NCBI RefSeq assembly: GCF_004103715.1
Contig: NZ_CP035282.1
Location: 1,416,673-1,480,672 of the forward strand
Length of the DNA: 64,000 nucleotides
DNA from: Acidilutibacter cellobiosedens
Lineage (GTDB): Bacteria > Bacillota > Clostridia > Tissierellales > Acidilutibacteraceae
Reading direction: 5' to 3'
Position numbers and translations under genes: made by a program. Every line of letters starts with the position of its first letter. The first letter of the stretch is position 1. Shown here one piece after another: positions 26,333 through 35,261 of the stretch. A model generated the notes under the pieces. That model did no database searches. It was not told the DNA's origin and saw only the letters and a list, made by a program, of their open reading frames with translations.

Positions 26333-26974
26333 ATGGGATTACAAAAGATAAGTTTTATTGGGGTTTTAGGGAATGAGGAAGATAATGCCGTTTTTTATTT
26401 AATTGAGGAAATATTTTTTAACGGAGGTTATCATATTATCTATGAGAACGATGATGGAAAGATATTGTTTTTAAAATCTAAGGAGGATATACAAATCGGA
26501 TTAATGAATATAACTTCCGAGACATTGGAAGCAATTAATAATTTACATTTAAAATTTGATTTGATTGTTCACACTAATTTAAGCGGAAAATGGGCAGAGA
26601 ATAAATATTTAAAAGAATTCTTTTCGAATATTTCCAATATAGTTATTTTTAACAGTGATGATAATAACAGCATCGAATTACTTAAAGGAAATAATAAGGC
26701 TGTGATTATAACTTATGGTCTCAATAATAAATCCACTATTACTGCTTCCAGCTTAAATATTGATAATATGGTTCAATTTAATTATTGTATTCAAAGAAAA
26801 ATAATAAATTTTTTTGGGACAGTTATTGATGGATTGGAGTTTCCCGCAAAGTTGAATTTTATTGAAGAAAATAGTGTATATAATGGAATGGCCTCCATTT
26901 CTACGGGAATATATTATGGTATCCCTATAGAAACAATCAAAAAAGCTATAGAAAAAGTCAAAGAAGTACATTGA
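26333..26974 (+). CDS. Mur-ligase-like protein without a functional P-loop
   Basis: 213 residues. The middle segment KAVIITYGLNNKSTITASSLNID resembles the end of the central domain of MurE/MurF-like ligases (the usual ITYG...ADITA pattern), and FDLIVHTNLSGKWAENKYLKEFF matches the segment before it. The N-terminal GVLGNEEDNAVFYLIEEIF aligns with where GTNGKTT should be, but the lysine and threonines of the P-loop are missing, and the C-terminal ligase domain is absent. It is probably not an active ligase, and may be a regulatory or structural relative. The ATG follows GAGGAGG, 17 bases after the pdaB-like stop, suggesting co-expression. Confidence 0.6.
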   Translation: MGLQKISFIGVLGNEEDNAVFYLIEEIFFNGGYHIIYENDDGKILFLKSKEDIQIGLMNITSETLEAINNLHLKFDLIVHTNLSGKWAENKYLKEFFSNISNIVIFNSDDNNSIELLKGNNKAVIITYGLNNKSTITASSLNIDNMVQFNYCIQRKIINFFGTVIDGLEFPAKLNFIEENSVYNGMASISTGIYYGIPIETIKKAIEKVKEVH

Positions 26975-27139
26975 AAACAATTAATTGAAATTTTCGTCTG
27001 AGTTGTTAAGAAGGATTTTTAAGTTATATGTCAAATATAGAAATTATAAAAATTTTATTTTAGTAATCATATTGTATGTTTTAAATGAATAAATATAGAT
27101 TGTACTAAAAACATAAGAATAAGGGGGAATTGGGGAAAT

Positions 27140-27805
27140 ATGGTGGATAAGGTTATTGAAACAAATATAGTCAAGGTAATAGGGAAAGTTAAAACTGAAA
27201 TGAAATTTAGTCACGAAATGTATGGAGAAGGTTTTTACTCTTTTGAGTTGGAAGTGCCGAGATTGAGTGATTTTGCTGATGTACTGCCAATCACTATTTC
27301 CGAAAGGCTTTTTGTAAACATGGATTTTTCGGTTGGCACTTATGTTGTCATTGATGGTCAGCTTAGATCATACAATCGCTACATAAATAATTCCAACAAG
27401 CTTATGTTGACAATTTTTGCAAGGGATATTTATATTCCGCAAGAGGATGAAATGGAAGAATTAATGAAAAAGCCCAACGAGATATTTATTGACGGATATA
27501 TATGCAAACAGCCGGTGTACAGAACAACTCCTTTTGGAAGAGAAATATCCGACCTATTGATCGCTGTTAACAGGCCTTATAATAAGTCTGACTATATTCC
27601 TTGCATTTCCTGGGGAAGGAATGCAAGGTTTTGTGAAAAGCTTCTTATAGGGGATCATATTAAGGTATGGGGAAGAATTCAAAGCAGAAATTATCAGAAA
27701 AAACTTTCTAATGGAGAAGCGGAAGTAAAAGTTGCTTATGAAGTATCCGTCTCTAAGTTGGAGTATGTAAAAGATGATAATAATAGAACAAAGGATTACG
27801 ATTAA
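27140..27805 (+). CDS. Tandem OB-fold single-stranded-DNA-binding-like protein
   Basis: 221 residues in two similar halves (~5-98 and ~108-211), each with the SSB-type OB-fold pattern. The first has VKVIGKVKTE and FELEVPRLSDFADVLPITIS; the second has IFIDGYICKQPVYRTTPFGREISDLLIAV and IPCISWGRNARFCEKLLIGD (parts of one segment). In standard SSB the corresponding strands are ...GRLTRDPELR... and ...WGKQAE..., so the second half is closer to SSB. There is no acidic C-terminal tail of the DDDIPF type, although the end is Asp-rich (KDDNNRTKDYD). It may bind single-stranded DNA in a specialised role. Confidence 0.7.
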   Translation: MVDKVIETNIVKVIGKVKTEMKFSHEMYGEGFYSFELEVPRLSDFADVLPITISERLFVNMDFSVGTYVVIDGQLRSYNRYINNSNKLMLTIFARDIYIPQEDEMEELMKKPNEIFIDGYICKQPVYRTTPFGREISDLLIAVNRPYNKSDYIPCISWGRNARFCEKLLIGDHIKVWGRIQSRNYQKKLSNGEAEVKVAYEVSVSKLEYVKDDNNRTKDYD

Positions 27806-27858
27806 AGAAAAATTGATTTATAATATAAGGAGAAAAACAAAAGATTAGAGGTGGTCAA

Positions 27859-27981
27859 ATGCATTGGGACGTTACAAAATATGTAATTCTTTTTATAATT
27901 GCAATCAGCATACAATATACTTTGAATAAAATATTATATGAACTTAAAGAAATAAAGAAAAATTTAATAAAAAAAATGTAG
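27859..27981 (+). CDS. Tiny single-membrane-segment peptide (40 aa)
   Basis: Reads MHWDVTKYVILFIIAISIQY and continues with a charged helix ending EIKKNLIKKM. A hydrophobic segment (~8-22) is followed by a lysine-rich tail, so a type of membrane peptide with a cytosolic end is likely. AGAGGTGG is well placed ahead of the ATG. It sits between the OB-fold gene and hpt in the same direction, 23 bases from the hpt start. Function unknown; holin-like or membrane-protein modulator are only guesses. Confidence 0.55.
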   Translation: MHWDVTKYVILFIIAISIQYTLNKILYELKEIKKNLIKKM

Positions 27982-28004
27982 TTTAATGGAAGGAGGGAAA
28001 TATC

Positions 28005-28538
28005 TTGAAAAAGAACGAAAGAAAAAAGATCTTATTTACGGATGAAGAAATTCAACGTAGAAATAGGGAACTGGGAGATATTATTTCTAATGATTATATG
28101 GGAAAGGACTTAGTAATTATTTCTTTATTGAGAGGAAGTTTTATATTTACGTCTGACTTGGTCAGAAATATAAAAATTCCCGTTGAGATTGACTTTATGA
28201 CTACTTCCAGTTATGGAAATGAGAAGGAATCTACAGGAAATGTTGAAATTATTTCTCGTATCAGATCCGATATAAAGGAAAGAGACGTATTGGTAGTTGA
28301 TGACATAATGGATACAGGACTGACCATGAAGTATGTTATAGATTATTTAAAAGGTCATTCTCCAAATTCCATAAAAACCTGTGTTTTTTTAAATAAACCC
28401 AGTAGAAGAAAAATAGATTTAAAGCCTGATTATATTGGCTTTGATATACCGGATATATTTATAGTGGGCTATGGCCTTAATTATGGGAATTATTACAGAA
28501 ATATGCCTTATATTTTTACATTTGAGGAAGACAATTAA
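28005..28538 (+). CDS. hpt: Hypoxanthine-guanine phosphoribosyltransferase
   Basis: 177 residues, the usual length. It salvages hypoxanthine and guanine with PRPP to IMP and GMP. The PRPP-binding loop is VLVVDDIMDTGLTM, and the N-terminal ...LVIISLLRGSFIFTSDLVR and FMTTSSYG segments match the family. The start is TTG at 28005 after AAGGAGGG. The usual tilS/ftsH neighbours are not adjacent here. A strong two-way terminator follows, shared with the convergent dap operon. Confidence 0.96.
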   Translation: MKKNERKKILFTDEEIQRRNRELGDIISNDYMGKDLVIISLLRGSFIFTSDLVRNIKIPVEIDFMTTSSYGNEKESTGNVEIISRIRSDIKERDVLVVDDIMDTGLTMKYVIDYLKGHSPNSIKTCVFLNKPSRRKIDLKPDYIGFDIPDIFIVGYGLNYGNYYRNMPYIFTFEEDN

Positions 28539-28545
28539 TCAGAAT

Positions 28546-28582
28546 AAAATATGCCTTGCAGAAAACCTGCAAGGCATATTTT
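28546..28582. terminator. Bidirectional terminator between hpt and the dap operon
   Basis: AAAATATGCCTTGCAG (28546-28561) pairs perfectly with CTGCAAGGCATATTTT (28567-28582), a 16-bp stem with a 5-base loop. The A- and T-ends make it work in both directions. It abuts the dapH stop. Confidence 0.92.
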
Positions 28583-29300
28583 ATTCTCTTATTTCCTTTA
28601 CTATAGCAGTTTTATTTTTTGTTTTATTGTCTTTTTCCTTTATAAATTTAGCAGGTATCCCCGCAACAACACTGTTTGGAGGGACATCCATTGTAACAAC
28701 AGAACCTGCCGCAACAACAGAACCTTTTCCTACTCTGACGCCTTCCAAGACAACAGCATTTGCTCCAATTAAAACTTCATCTTCGATTATAACAGGAGTC
28801 TTATTGGGAGGTTCCAACAATCCTGCAATTACAGCTCCGGCACCCACATGAACATTTTTACCGATCTGAGCTCTGGAGCCTATCACCGTGTTCATGTCTA
28901 TCATAGTATAATCGCCAATTACAGCTCCTATATTTATTACGGCTCCCATCATTATTACGGCCTTGTTTCCTATATGAACCATGTCTCTGATTATAGCTCC
29001 CGGTTCAATTCTTGCATTGATATCTTTTATATCCAATAGTGGAATTGCTGAATTCCTTTGATTATTTTCAATGTAATATTCGTAAATATTACTACCGTTC
29101 TTTTCAAGGAGATCTTTAAAGTCTGCCCATTCTCCGATTAATATTGTGAGATCGTTATTTCCAAAATGTTTAAATTTGGATAAATCCATATTATCTATAT
29201 TACCTCTGACATACGCCTTTATCGGAGTAGTTTTTTGTGAGTTTTTCAAATATTGGGCTATCTTATAGGGATCATCCAAGAAATCTTTATCATTAGTCAT
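28581..29300 (-). CDS. dapH: Tetrahydrodipicolinate N-acetyltransferase
   Basis: 239 residues. It acetylates tetrahydrodipicolinate in the acetylase branch of diaminopimelate/lysine synthesis, making peptidoglycan precursor and, in spore formers, feeding the shared dipicolinate precursor. The N-terminal DapH domain contains [11 protein letters not shown] and [10 protein letters not shown]; the second half is a left-handed beta helix of hexapeptide repeats such as [20 protein letters not shown] and [20 protein letters not shown]. It is the last gene of asd-dapA-dapB-dapH, starting 3 bases after the dapB stop; its ribosome site GGGAG lies within the end of dapB. Confidence 0.95.
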   Translation of the reverse strand: MTNDKDFLDDPYKIAQYLKNSQKTTPIKAYVRGNIDNMDLSKFKHFGNNDLTILIGEWADFKDLLEKNGSNIYEYYIENNQRNSAIPLLDIKDINARIEPGAIIRDMVHIGNKAVIMMGAVINIGAVIGDYTMIDMNTVIGSRAQIGKNVHVGAGAVIAGLLEPPNKTPVIIEDEVLIGANAVVLEGVRVGKGSVVAAGSVVTMDVPPNSVVAGIPAKFIKEKDNKTKNKTAIVKEIRE

Positions 29301-29303
29301 TAA

Positions 29304-30080
29304 TTAATTCTCCCTTCCTGTAAAGTTTTTAAGCATATCATCCATAGTATAAAATCCTGCGCTTTTTTTATATATGAATTTGGCAGCTTTAATAGCCCCT
29401 TGAGCAAAAACTATTTTAGATAATGCTCGATGCTTTATTTCCACTTCTTCATCCTCTCCAAGGAATAAAACTGAATGTTCTCCTACTATTGTTCCCCCTC
29501 GGATGGAATGAATTCCAATTTCATTTTTTTGTCGTTTCTCTGCTCTTTCATGTCTGTTAAAAACATATTTCTTAGGCTCATTAAATGATTTATTTATTTC
29601 GTTAGCGATCATATAAGCTGTGCCGCTTGGAGAATCAATTTTTTTGTTATGGTGCATTTCCACTATCTCTATATCAAAACTGTCACCTAAAAAAGAAGCA
29701 GCTTTTTTTGCAAGAGACAAGAGCAAATTTATTCCCAAAGACATATTTGCAGAATAAAATATGGGAATCTTTTTTGCGGCTTCCTTTATATTTTTAAAAT
29801 TTTCATCAGACAATCCTGTGGTTCCAATAACTAACGGAACGTTATTTATCAAGCCGAATTTTAAAAGAGAATCTAAACTTGAAGGGTGAGAAAAATCTAT
29901 AACCATATCTACAGCATCTTTAAATTTAAAAATATCATCATATAATTTAAAATCTGAAAAACATTCTCTGCAGTGTTTGCTTATTCCACCGACAAGTTCC
30001 ATTTCATTATCCTTAGTTATTTCATTAGAAAGCACAGTACCCATTTTGCCTGAATACCCATTTATAAGGGTTTTAATCAT
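29304..30080 (-). CDS. dapB: 4-hydroxy-tetrahydrodipicolinate reductase
   Basis: 258 residues, standard for DapB. It reduces the DapA product with NAD(P)H. The dinucleotide loop GYSGKMG is at 8-14, and the catalytic and substrate motif EMHHNKKIDSPSGTA is complete. The GLSDENFKNI stretch after VVIGTTG is also typical. The ATG has AGGAGGTAAATAA upstream on the minus strand. It is 12 bases downstream of dapA, within the same operon. Confidence 0.96.
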   Translation of the reverse strand: MIKTLINGYSGKMGTVLSNEITKDNEMELVGGISKHCRECFSDFKLYDDIFKFKDAVDMVIDFSHPSSLDSLLKFGLINNVPLVIGTTGLSDENFKNIKEAAKKIPIFYSANMSLGINLLLSLAKKAASFLGDSFDIEIVEMHHNKKIDSPSGTAYMIANEINKSFNEPKKYVFNRHERAEKRQKNEIGIHSIRGGTIVGEHSVLFLGEDEEVEIKHRALSKIVFAQGAIKAAKFIYKKSAGFYTMDDMLKNFTGREN

Positions 30081-30092
30081 TTTATTTACCTC

Positions 30093-30968
30093 CTATATCT
30101 TTAATCCATAGGATTTCATTTCAGCCATAAGAATTTTTTTGTTCGATTCTACCATAGAAGTGAGAGGAAGTCTTAAAGGACCTACATCCATTCCCAGTAA
30201 ATTCATAGCTTCCTTTATAGGAATTGGATTTGTCTCAATGAATAAAGCGTCAATTAAAGGTTTCATATTTAATTGAAGGTCTTTAGCTTTTTTGAGATTG
30301 CCGTTAAGATAAGAGGACACCATATCATGAGTATCTCTCGGAAGGATATTTGCAACAACGGAGATCACGCCTAATCCTCCTAAGGATAGAAGAGGTACAA
30401 CCATATCATCATTTCCCGAATAGATACAAAAATTATTTTTGCACAGCCTTGCTATTTCAGCTACTTGAGCGATATTTCCGCTGGCTTCTTTTACTCCTCT
30501 TATATTTGGATGCTCTGAAAGCTCGGCTAAAGTCTTCGGCAAAATATTAAGGCCTGTTCTGCTGGGGACATTGTATATTATTATTGGAATATTTACTTCC
30601 TGTGCAATAGCTAAATAGTGTTCTTTCAGCCCTTTTTGAGTAGTTTTATTATAGTAAGGGGTTACGATAAGTAATCCGTCGGCTCCAACTTTTTGAGCAT
30701 ATTTACTTAATTCGATACAGTGAGCCGTATTGTTGGAACCGGTTCCTGCGATAACGGGAATTCTTTTATTTATTTTTTCAACAGTAAATTTTATGAGTTC
30801 TTTTTTTTCTTCATCTGAAAGAGTTGCAGATTCTCCTGTAGTACCGCATACAATTATGGCATCTGTTTTTTCTTTAACATGCCATTCAAGTAACTCTTCA
30901 AATTTGTCATAGTTTATTTTTCCATCTTTAAATGGTGTAATAATTGCTACTCCTGAACCTTTAAACAT
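30093..30968 (-). CDS. dapA: 4-hydroxy-tetrahydrodipicolinate synthase
   Basis: 291 residues. It condenses pyruvate with aspartate semialdehyde. Schiff-base Lys160 (GVKEASGN) and catalytic Tyr132 ([10 protein letters not shown]) are present, with the substrate loop [10 protein letters not shown] at 41-50. The aldolase barrel is full length. The ATG is preceded by AGGGGGGAAATTT on the minus strand. It sits 11 bases after asd. In spore formers the DapA product line also supplies dipicolinic acid. Confidence 0.97.
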   Translation of the reverse strand: MFKGSGVAIITPFKDGKINYDKFEELLEWHVKEKTDAIIVCGTTGESATLSDEEKKELIKFTVEKINKRIPVIAGTGSNNTAHCIELSKYAQKVGADGLLIVTPYYNKTTQKGLKEHYLAIAQEVNIPIIIYNVPSRTGLNILPKTLAELSEHPNIRGVKEASGNIAQVAEIARLCKNNFCIYSGNDDMVVPLLSLGGLGVISVVANILPRDTHDMVSSYLNGNLKKAKDLQLNMKPLIDALFIETNPIPIKEAMNLLGMDVGPLRLPLTSMVESNKKILMAEMKSYGLKI

Positions 30969-30979
30969 AAATTTCCCCC

Positions 30980-31975
30980 CTAAAATTGATTTTTAATTAA
31001 AAGCTCTGCAATCTGAACCGTATTTGTGGCAGCTCCTTTTCTTATATTATCTGCTACAATCCATAAGTTAACCCCTGATTTTACACTGAAATCCCTTCTT
31101 ATTCTTCCAACATAAACCTCATCGGTACCTTCTGCAATTATAGGCATAGGATATATATTTTCTTTAGGATTATCCATTAATATGATTCCTTTTGCCTTTC
31201 TTAAAACATTGACTAATTCTTCTAATTCAAAGTCCTTATCAAATTCTACATTGGCAGAAACCGAATGGCTGTACATTACAGGTACTCTTACAGTAGTAGC
31301 GGTAATATTTAAATCATTTCTATGAAGTATTTTTCTCGTTTCATAAATCATCTTCAGTTCTTCCTTTGTATAACCTGTATCAGTAAATTCATCAATATGA
31401 GGAAGACAATTAAAAGCAATGGGATAAGGATATTTTTTAGGCGGAATATTTTTTAATCCATTCTCTAAATCCTTTACCCCACCTACTCCTGAACCCGAAA
31501 CTGCTTGATAAGTTGAAAATATAATTCTTTTTATATGATAAGCATCATCTAAAGGTTTTAACGGAACCACAGATTGAATTGTTGAACAATTTGGATTTGA
31601 TATAATATAATCATGTTTCAATACATCCTCAGGATTTACTTCGGGGACTACTAAAGGAACATCATCATATAGTCTCCAAGTGCTGCTATTATCAATTACT
31701 ACTATCTTTTTACTTTTTGCTATAGGTGCAAATTTTTTGCTTATTTCTCCTCCCGCAGAAAATAGTGCTATATCTATAGGTTTGTTAAAAGAATCTTCAT
31801 TTAATTCTTCTACAACATATTCTTTTGATCTAAATAATATTTTTTCTCCCTTTGACTTACTTGAAGCAAATAAATATAAGTGGTCAATGGGAAAATTTTT
31901 TTCTTCCAATATCTTCAAAAATGTTCTTCCTACCATGCCTGTTGCACCGACTATTCCTATATTATAATTTTTCAT
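30980..31975 (-). CDS. asd: Aspartate-semialdehyde dehydrogenase
   Basis: 331 residues. It makes aspartate semialdehyde from aspartyl phosphate with NADPH. The NADP loop [10 protein letters not shown] is at 10-19, the nucleophile is Cys130 in SNPNCST, and a catalytic histidine lies in the later RVPVMYSHS segment. It is the first gene of the minus-strand operon, behind GAGGTGAG. No aspartokinase is in the operon and no lysine riboswitch-sized leader fits in the 142-base gap to the divergent CPBP gene, so control is probably by a simple promoter there. Confidence 0.96.
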   Translation of the reverse strand: MKNYNIGIVGATGMVGRTFLKILEEKNFPIDHLYLFASSKSKGEKILFRSKEYVVEELNEDSFNKPIDIALFSAGGEISKKFAPIAKSKKIVVIDNSSTWRLYDDVPLVVPEVNPEDVLKHDYIISNPNCSTIQSVVPLKPLDDAYHIKRIIFSTYQAVSGSGVGGVKDLENGLKNIPPKKYPYPIAFNCLPHIDEFTDTGYTKEELKMIYETRKILHRNDLNITATTVRVPVMYSHSVSANVEFDKDFELEELVNVLRKAKGIILMDNPKENIYPMPIIAEGTDEVYVGRIRRDFSVKSGVNLWIVADNIRKGAATNTVQIAELLIKNQF

Positions 31976-32117
31976 AAACTCACCTCTATATTTTGGTTAT
32001 TTATACTATTATATTATAATATATTATATTGATTTATGTGATATAAGTAAATAGGAATTGATAAAAGTGAAAAAAAAAGATACAATTTAAAAGAAAGAAT
32101 TTTATGGAGGTAAGAAT

Positions 32118-33029
32118 ATGAATGCTAATAGCAAACCAAGAATATACCAAGTAAATGTTTTTTATCTTTTAGTAGCTTTTCTCCTTATCTTTGCAGGTTC
32201 ATATGTACAAAAAAGAGAAATCTATTCGGGACTTGTAATTACTGAGTTTTTATTAATACTACTTCCTACGGTCTTATTTTTATTGATTAAAAAATCTAAT
32301 TTTAAAAAGGTATTAAGGCTTAATAAATTATCTCTTAAACAGATATTATTTATACCGTTAATAGTTATTTTTTCTTATCCTGTAGGAACTTTTTTAAATT
32401 ACATAGTAGTTGCTATTTTGAGTAGATTTGGAGAAATAAATACAGCTGCTGTGCCACTTCCAGATAATATCAGACAGTTGATCATTAGCTTTTTTATTAT
32501 TGCGCTTTCTCCGGGAATATGTGAAGAAGTAATGTTTCGAGGAGTTATGATGTCATCTTATGAAAGATTTGGGAAGGCAAAGGCAATATTAATTTCAGCA
32601 TTGTTATTTGGATTGTTTCATTTTAATATTCAAAATTTTTTAGGACCGGTATTTTTGGGAATAATTTTCGGTATTATTGTAAATAAAACGAATTCTATTT
32701 ATTCTTCAATTATTGCCCATACTACTAATAATACTATTGCATTATTAATCGGGTACTTTTTTTCTGATGGCACTAAAAACATTGGAGAAGAATCTTTAAG
32801 TGCTTTAAAGGGTTATAATTTGGTAATTCCAGGAGTTACTTTAGGAATAGCGGCTCTTTTAATGGGATTGATAGCTTTAAGATTTATAAGAGCATTACCT
32901 GAGGAAAATGAGGATTTGTATTTAGGAGAATTGTTTACTAACAGCAGAGTAAGAGTTATTGAGTGGTTACCACTTATTGTAGTTTTAATATTTTTTGTAA
33001 TATTTAATTATAAGATTGTGTTTTTTTAG
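32118..33029 (+). CDS. CPBP-family intramembrane metalloprotease
   Basis: 303 residues with about eight hydrophobic segments. The CAAX/CPBP (Abi) motifs are clear: Glu136-Glu137 with Arg141 in CEEVMFRG, then FGLFHFN, and a later SIIAHTTNN with a histidine and asparagine. Such proteases lie in the membrane and act on membrane or lipidated substrates, sometimes linked to bacteriocin immunity or maturation. The ATG follows ATGGAGG. A cytoplasmic tail after ALRFIRALPEENED precedes one last hydrophobic segment. Target unknown. Confidence 0.88.
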   Translation: MNANSKPRIYQVNVFYLLVAFLLIFAGSYVQKREIYSGLVITEFLLILLPTVLFLLIKKSNFKKVLRLNKLSLKQILFIPLIVIFSYPVGTFLNYIVVAILSRFGEINTAAVPLPDNIRQLIISFFIIALSPGICEEVMFRGVMMSSYERFGKAKAILISALLFGLFHFNIQNFLGPVFLGIIFGIIVNKTNSIYSSIIAHTTNNTIALLIGYFFSDGTKNIGEESLSALKGYNLVIPGVTLGIAALLMGLIALRFIRALPEENEDLYLGELFTNSRVRVIEWLPLIVVLIFFVIFNYKIVFF

Positions 33030-33057
33030 GATATTTTTCTTTTTCCCTGCCATACTA
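33028..33057 (+). promoter_or_regulatory. Candidate sigma-G promoter of the spore-protein gene
   Basis: CATACTA (33051-33057) matches the sigma-G -10 consensus and AGGATA (33028-33033) is a four-of-six match to the -35, 17 bases upstream. Forespore sigma-G is the known driver of SASP genes. The predicted start would fall very near the ribosome site (33063-33070), which leaves a short leader and some doubt. Confidence 0.45.
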
Positions 33058-33075
33058 AAAGTAGGAGGGGTGATA

Positions 33076-33285
33076 ATGAATAAAAAGAAAGATGAAAATA
33101 AGGAAAACCATGTAATAGATGAAGAAAAGCTAAAGTATGAAATAGCCAAGGAGTTGGGACTTATTGAAAAGATAAACAGAGTCGGCTGGGCAGGACTTAC
33201 GGCAAAGGAATCGGGGAAAATAGGCGGAATTATTACAGCTATGAAAAAACAGAAGAAAAACAAATCTGACCTTGAATCAAAATGA
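33076..33285 (+). CDS. Small acid-soluble spore protein, alpha/beta type (divergent clostridial form)
   Basis: 69 residues. The segment KLKYEIAKELGLIEKI and the GLTAKESGKIGGIITAMKK end match alpha/beta-type SASP signatures, including the GPR protease-cleavage-like ELGL region. These proteins coat and protect spore DNA. The ATG at 33076 follows AGGAGGGG. The N-terminal ~20 residues are lysine- and glutamate-rich, as in divergent clostridial members. This is direct evidence that the organism makes endospores. Confidence 0.85.
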   Translation: MNKKKDENKENHVIDEEKLKYEIAKELGLIEKINRVGWAGLTAKESGKIGGIITAMKKQKKNKSDLESK

Positions 33286-33322
33286 TTTTTTGATTAAAAT
33301 AGTATTAAAGGGGGCATTTTGT

Positions 33323-34069
33323 ATGGTAGAAAAATACTATATTGAAAAAGCCATTAAATTAATAAAAGAATCAAGAAAGACTTTTGTTTTGACAGGAGCA
33401 GGGGTATCTACTGAAAGTGGAATTCCAGATTTCAGAAGCCCTCAAACGGGACTTTGGGAAAAAGTAGACCCAATGGAAGCTTTGTCTACTACCGTGTTAT
33501 ATAATAATCCAAGGAAGTTTTATAAAGAAGGATTTAAAATGTTATTAGGAATGACCGGTGCAGAACCTAATAAAGCTCACTTAGCGTTGGCAGAAATGGA
33601 GAGAAAAGGATATATAAAAGGAATAGTAACCCAAAACATTGATAATCTCCACCAGAAGGCAGGTTCAAAATATGTATTGGAAGTTCACGGAAATACAAGA
33701 GAGGGAAGCTGTTTAAACTGTAAAAATAAAGTGAAATTAGATGTAATTAATAACAAGGTAAATAAAGGAGAAATTCCTCCCAGATGTGATGCATGCGGAG
33801 GAATACTAAGACCTGACGTAGTATTTTTTGGAGATATGCTTCCTGAGGATTTTAGCATTGCTCAGGAAGAGGTAGGTACTTCGGATTTGCTCATTGTGGT
33901 TGGTTCAAGTCTTGTAGTTTCTCCTGTAAATTATCTTCCTCAATTGGTTAAAAAATTGATTATAATAAATATAGGTTCTACGCCTTTTGATAGAAGAGCC
34001 GATCTTTGTATTCAAGGGAAAGCAGGAGAAGTTTTGGATGAGATATTAAAGGGTTTGGACAAGGAGTAA
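33323..34069 (+). CDS. Sir2-family NAD-dependent protein deacylase (sirtuin)
   Basis: 248 residues. NAD-site motifs TGAGVSTESGIPDFRS and TQNIDNLHQ are intact, the catalytic His lies in VHGNTREG, and the zinc finger has two CxxC pairs (CLNC and CDAC). It removes acyl groups from lysines, consuming NAD. The ATG at 33323 follows AAAGGGGG by 8 bases; an upstream in-frame ATG at 33272 overlaps the SASP gene and has no ribosome site. It is followed 8 bases later by a methyltransferase gene. Confidence 0.95.
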   Translation: MVEKYYIEKAIKLIKESRKTFVLTGAGVSTESGIPDFRSPQTGLWEKVDPMEALSTTVLYNNPRKFYKEGFKMLLGMTGAEPNKAHLALAEMERKGYIKGIVTQNIDNLHQKAGSKYVLEVHGNTREGSCLNCKNKVKLDVINNKVNKGEIPPRCDACGGILRPDVVFFGDMLPEDFSIAQEEVGTSDLLIVVGSSLVVSPVNYLPQLVKKLIIINIGSTPFDRRADLCIQGKAGEVLDEILKGLDKE

Positions 34070-34077
34070 TGGGCTAA

Positions 34078-34812
34078 ATGTATAATAAGTTTGCACAGTA
34101 TTATGATGAATTAATGGATGATGTGGAATATGAAAAATGGTATCTATATATTGAAGAAATTTTAAAAAAGGAAAATGTCAATGGGGAAGATGTATTGGAG
34201 ATGGCCTGTGGAACAGGGAATATGACCAAATATTTTGTGAAGAAGGGGTATAAGGTTATTTCTTTTGATTCCTCAGAGGACATGCTTTCCATTGTATATA
34301 ATAAGTTGCATAAATATTCCAATCTAAAAATTTTAAATCAAAATATGATTGATTTTAATATTAATAAAAAATTTGATATAGTTATCTGTGTATGTGATGG
34401 AATAAATTATATTTTGGATGAAAATGATCTGCAGAGAATTTTTATATCCGTAAATTCTCATTTAAAAAGTGGAGGAGTTTTTATATTTGATATTAATTCT
34501 TTCTATAAGTTAAAAGAGATTGTCGGAAATAATATTTTTGTGGAAGACAGAAAGGATATATATTATATATGGCAGAATTATTTCGATGAAAAGTCAAATA
34601 TAGCTCAATTTGATTTGACTTTTTTTGCGAAAGAAAAGGATAAATATATTAGATTTGATGAAGAACATTTTGAAAGAGCCTATTCTGTTTCAGAAATATC
34701 AAACCTTTTGAATAAGGCCGGTTTTGAGAAAGTTAAATGCTATGAGCATCCTACGTTTTCTTTTCCTGATGAGAAGAGCGAGAGAATTAATTTCGTTGCT
34801 GGGAAGATATAG
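34078..34812 (+). CDS. Class I SAM-dependent methyltransferase
   Basis: 244 residues with the SAM-binding motif VLEMACGTGNMTKYF near residue 40 and the acidic loop SFDSSEDML. A Methyltransf_25/11-type domain fills the first ~130 residues. The substrate is not evident. The start follows AAGGAGTAATGGGCTAA, overlapping the sirtuin gene's end region, so the two are coupled. Together with the sirtuin it is a common pair of unknown partnership in clostridia. Confidence 0.85.
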   Translation: MYNKFAQYYDELMDDVEYEKWYLYIEEILKKENVNGEDVLEMACGTGNMTKYFVKKGYKVISFDSSEDMLSIVYNKLHKYSNLKILNQNMIDFNINKKFDIVICVCDGINYILDENDLQRIFISVNSHLKSGGVFIFDINSFYKLKEIVGNNIFVEDRKDIYYIWQNYFDEKSNIAQFDLTFFAKEKDKYIRFDEEHFERAYSVSEISNLLNKAGFEKVKCYEHPTFSFPDEKSERINFVAGKI

Positions 34813-34864
34813 TTTTATAGCAGTTCTAAACAGGAATATTTTAATCGACTTGAGGGAATATTAT

Positions 34865-34893
34865 TTGACAAGGATGCATAATTATGATAGACT
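34865..34893 (+). promoter_or_regulatory. Promoter of the cold-shock gene
   Basis: TTGACA (34865-34870) and TAGACT (34888-34893) are 17 bases apart, about 65 bases before the cold-shock ATG. The short leader between carries no evident hairpin of the long cspA type. Confidence 0.55.
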
Positions 34894-34959
34894 AATAAAA
34901 GTAGATGACGTACATAGCAGATTCATCTATTAATAGTTTATATTGGAGGAATGTTTTAA

Positions 34960-35160
34960 ATGGTTAAAGGTACAGTTAAATGGTTTAATGCAACAAAGGG
35001 ATACGGTTTCATATCCACTGAAGATGGAGAAGATGTATTTGTTCATTATTCAGCAATAACACAAGATGGTTTCAAGACATTAGAAGAAGGTCAAAAAGTT
35101 GAATTTGAAATAGTTCAAGGAGAAAAAGGCCCTCAAGCTACAAATGTTACAAAACTATAA
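34960..35160 (+). CDS. Cold-shock protein, CspA family
   Basis: 66-residue single cold-shock domain. RNP1-type KGYGFIS and RNP2-type VFVHYSAI are both present, with the standard [16 protein letters not shown] opening. It binds single-stranded nucleic acid and acts as an RNA chaperone. The ATG follows TGGAGGA. A separate terminator follows before hslO. Confidence 0.97.
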   Translation: MVKGTVKWFNATKGYGFISTEDGEDVFVHYSAITQDGFKTLEEGQKVEFEIVQGEKGPQATNVTKL

Positions 35161-35208
35161 GAAAAAAAACTAAAATTTATATATAGTTTTTAACCGTAGC
35201 CAATTTTT

Positions 35209-35236
35209 AGCCCCTCATGTAAATAAGGGGCTTTAA
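35209..35236 (+). terminator. Terminator after the cold-shock gene
   Basis: AGCCCCT (35209-35215) pairs with AGGGGCT (35226-35232) around a 10-base loop, then TTAATTATG. The T-tract is short, so readthrough into hslO is possible. Confidence 0.6.
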
Positions 35237-35261
35237 TTATGTGTATAAGGAGAAAAATAAA

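Noticed and set aside
28471-28851. 126-residue plus-strand open frame, threonine- and proline-rich
   Set aside because: It is the antisense of the hexapeptide repeats of dapH and crosses the terminator; no ribosome site.
31976-32117. Lysine riboswitch ahead of asd
   Set aside because: The divergent gap is only 142 bases, too short for an L-box plus terminator, and no such conserved sequence is visible.
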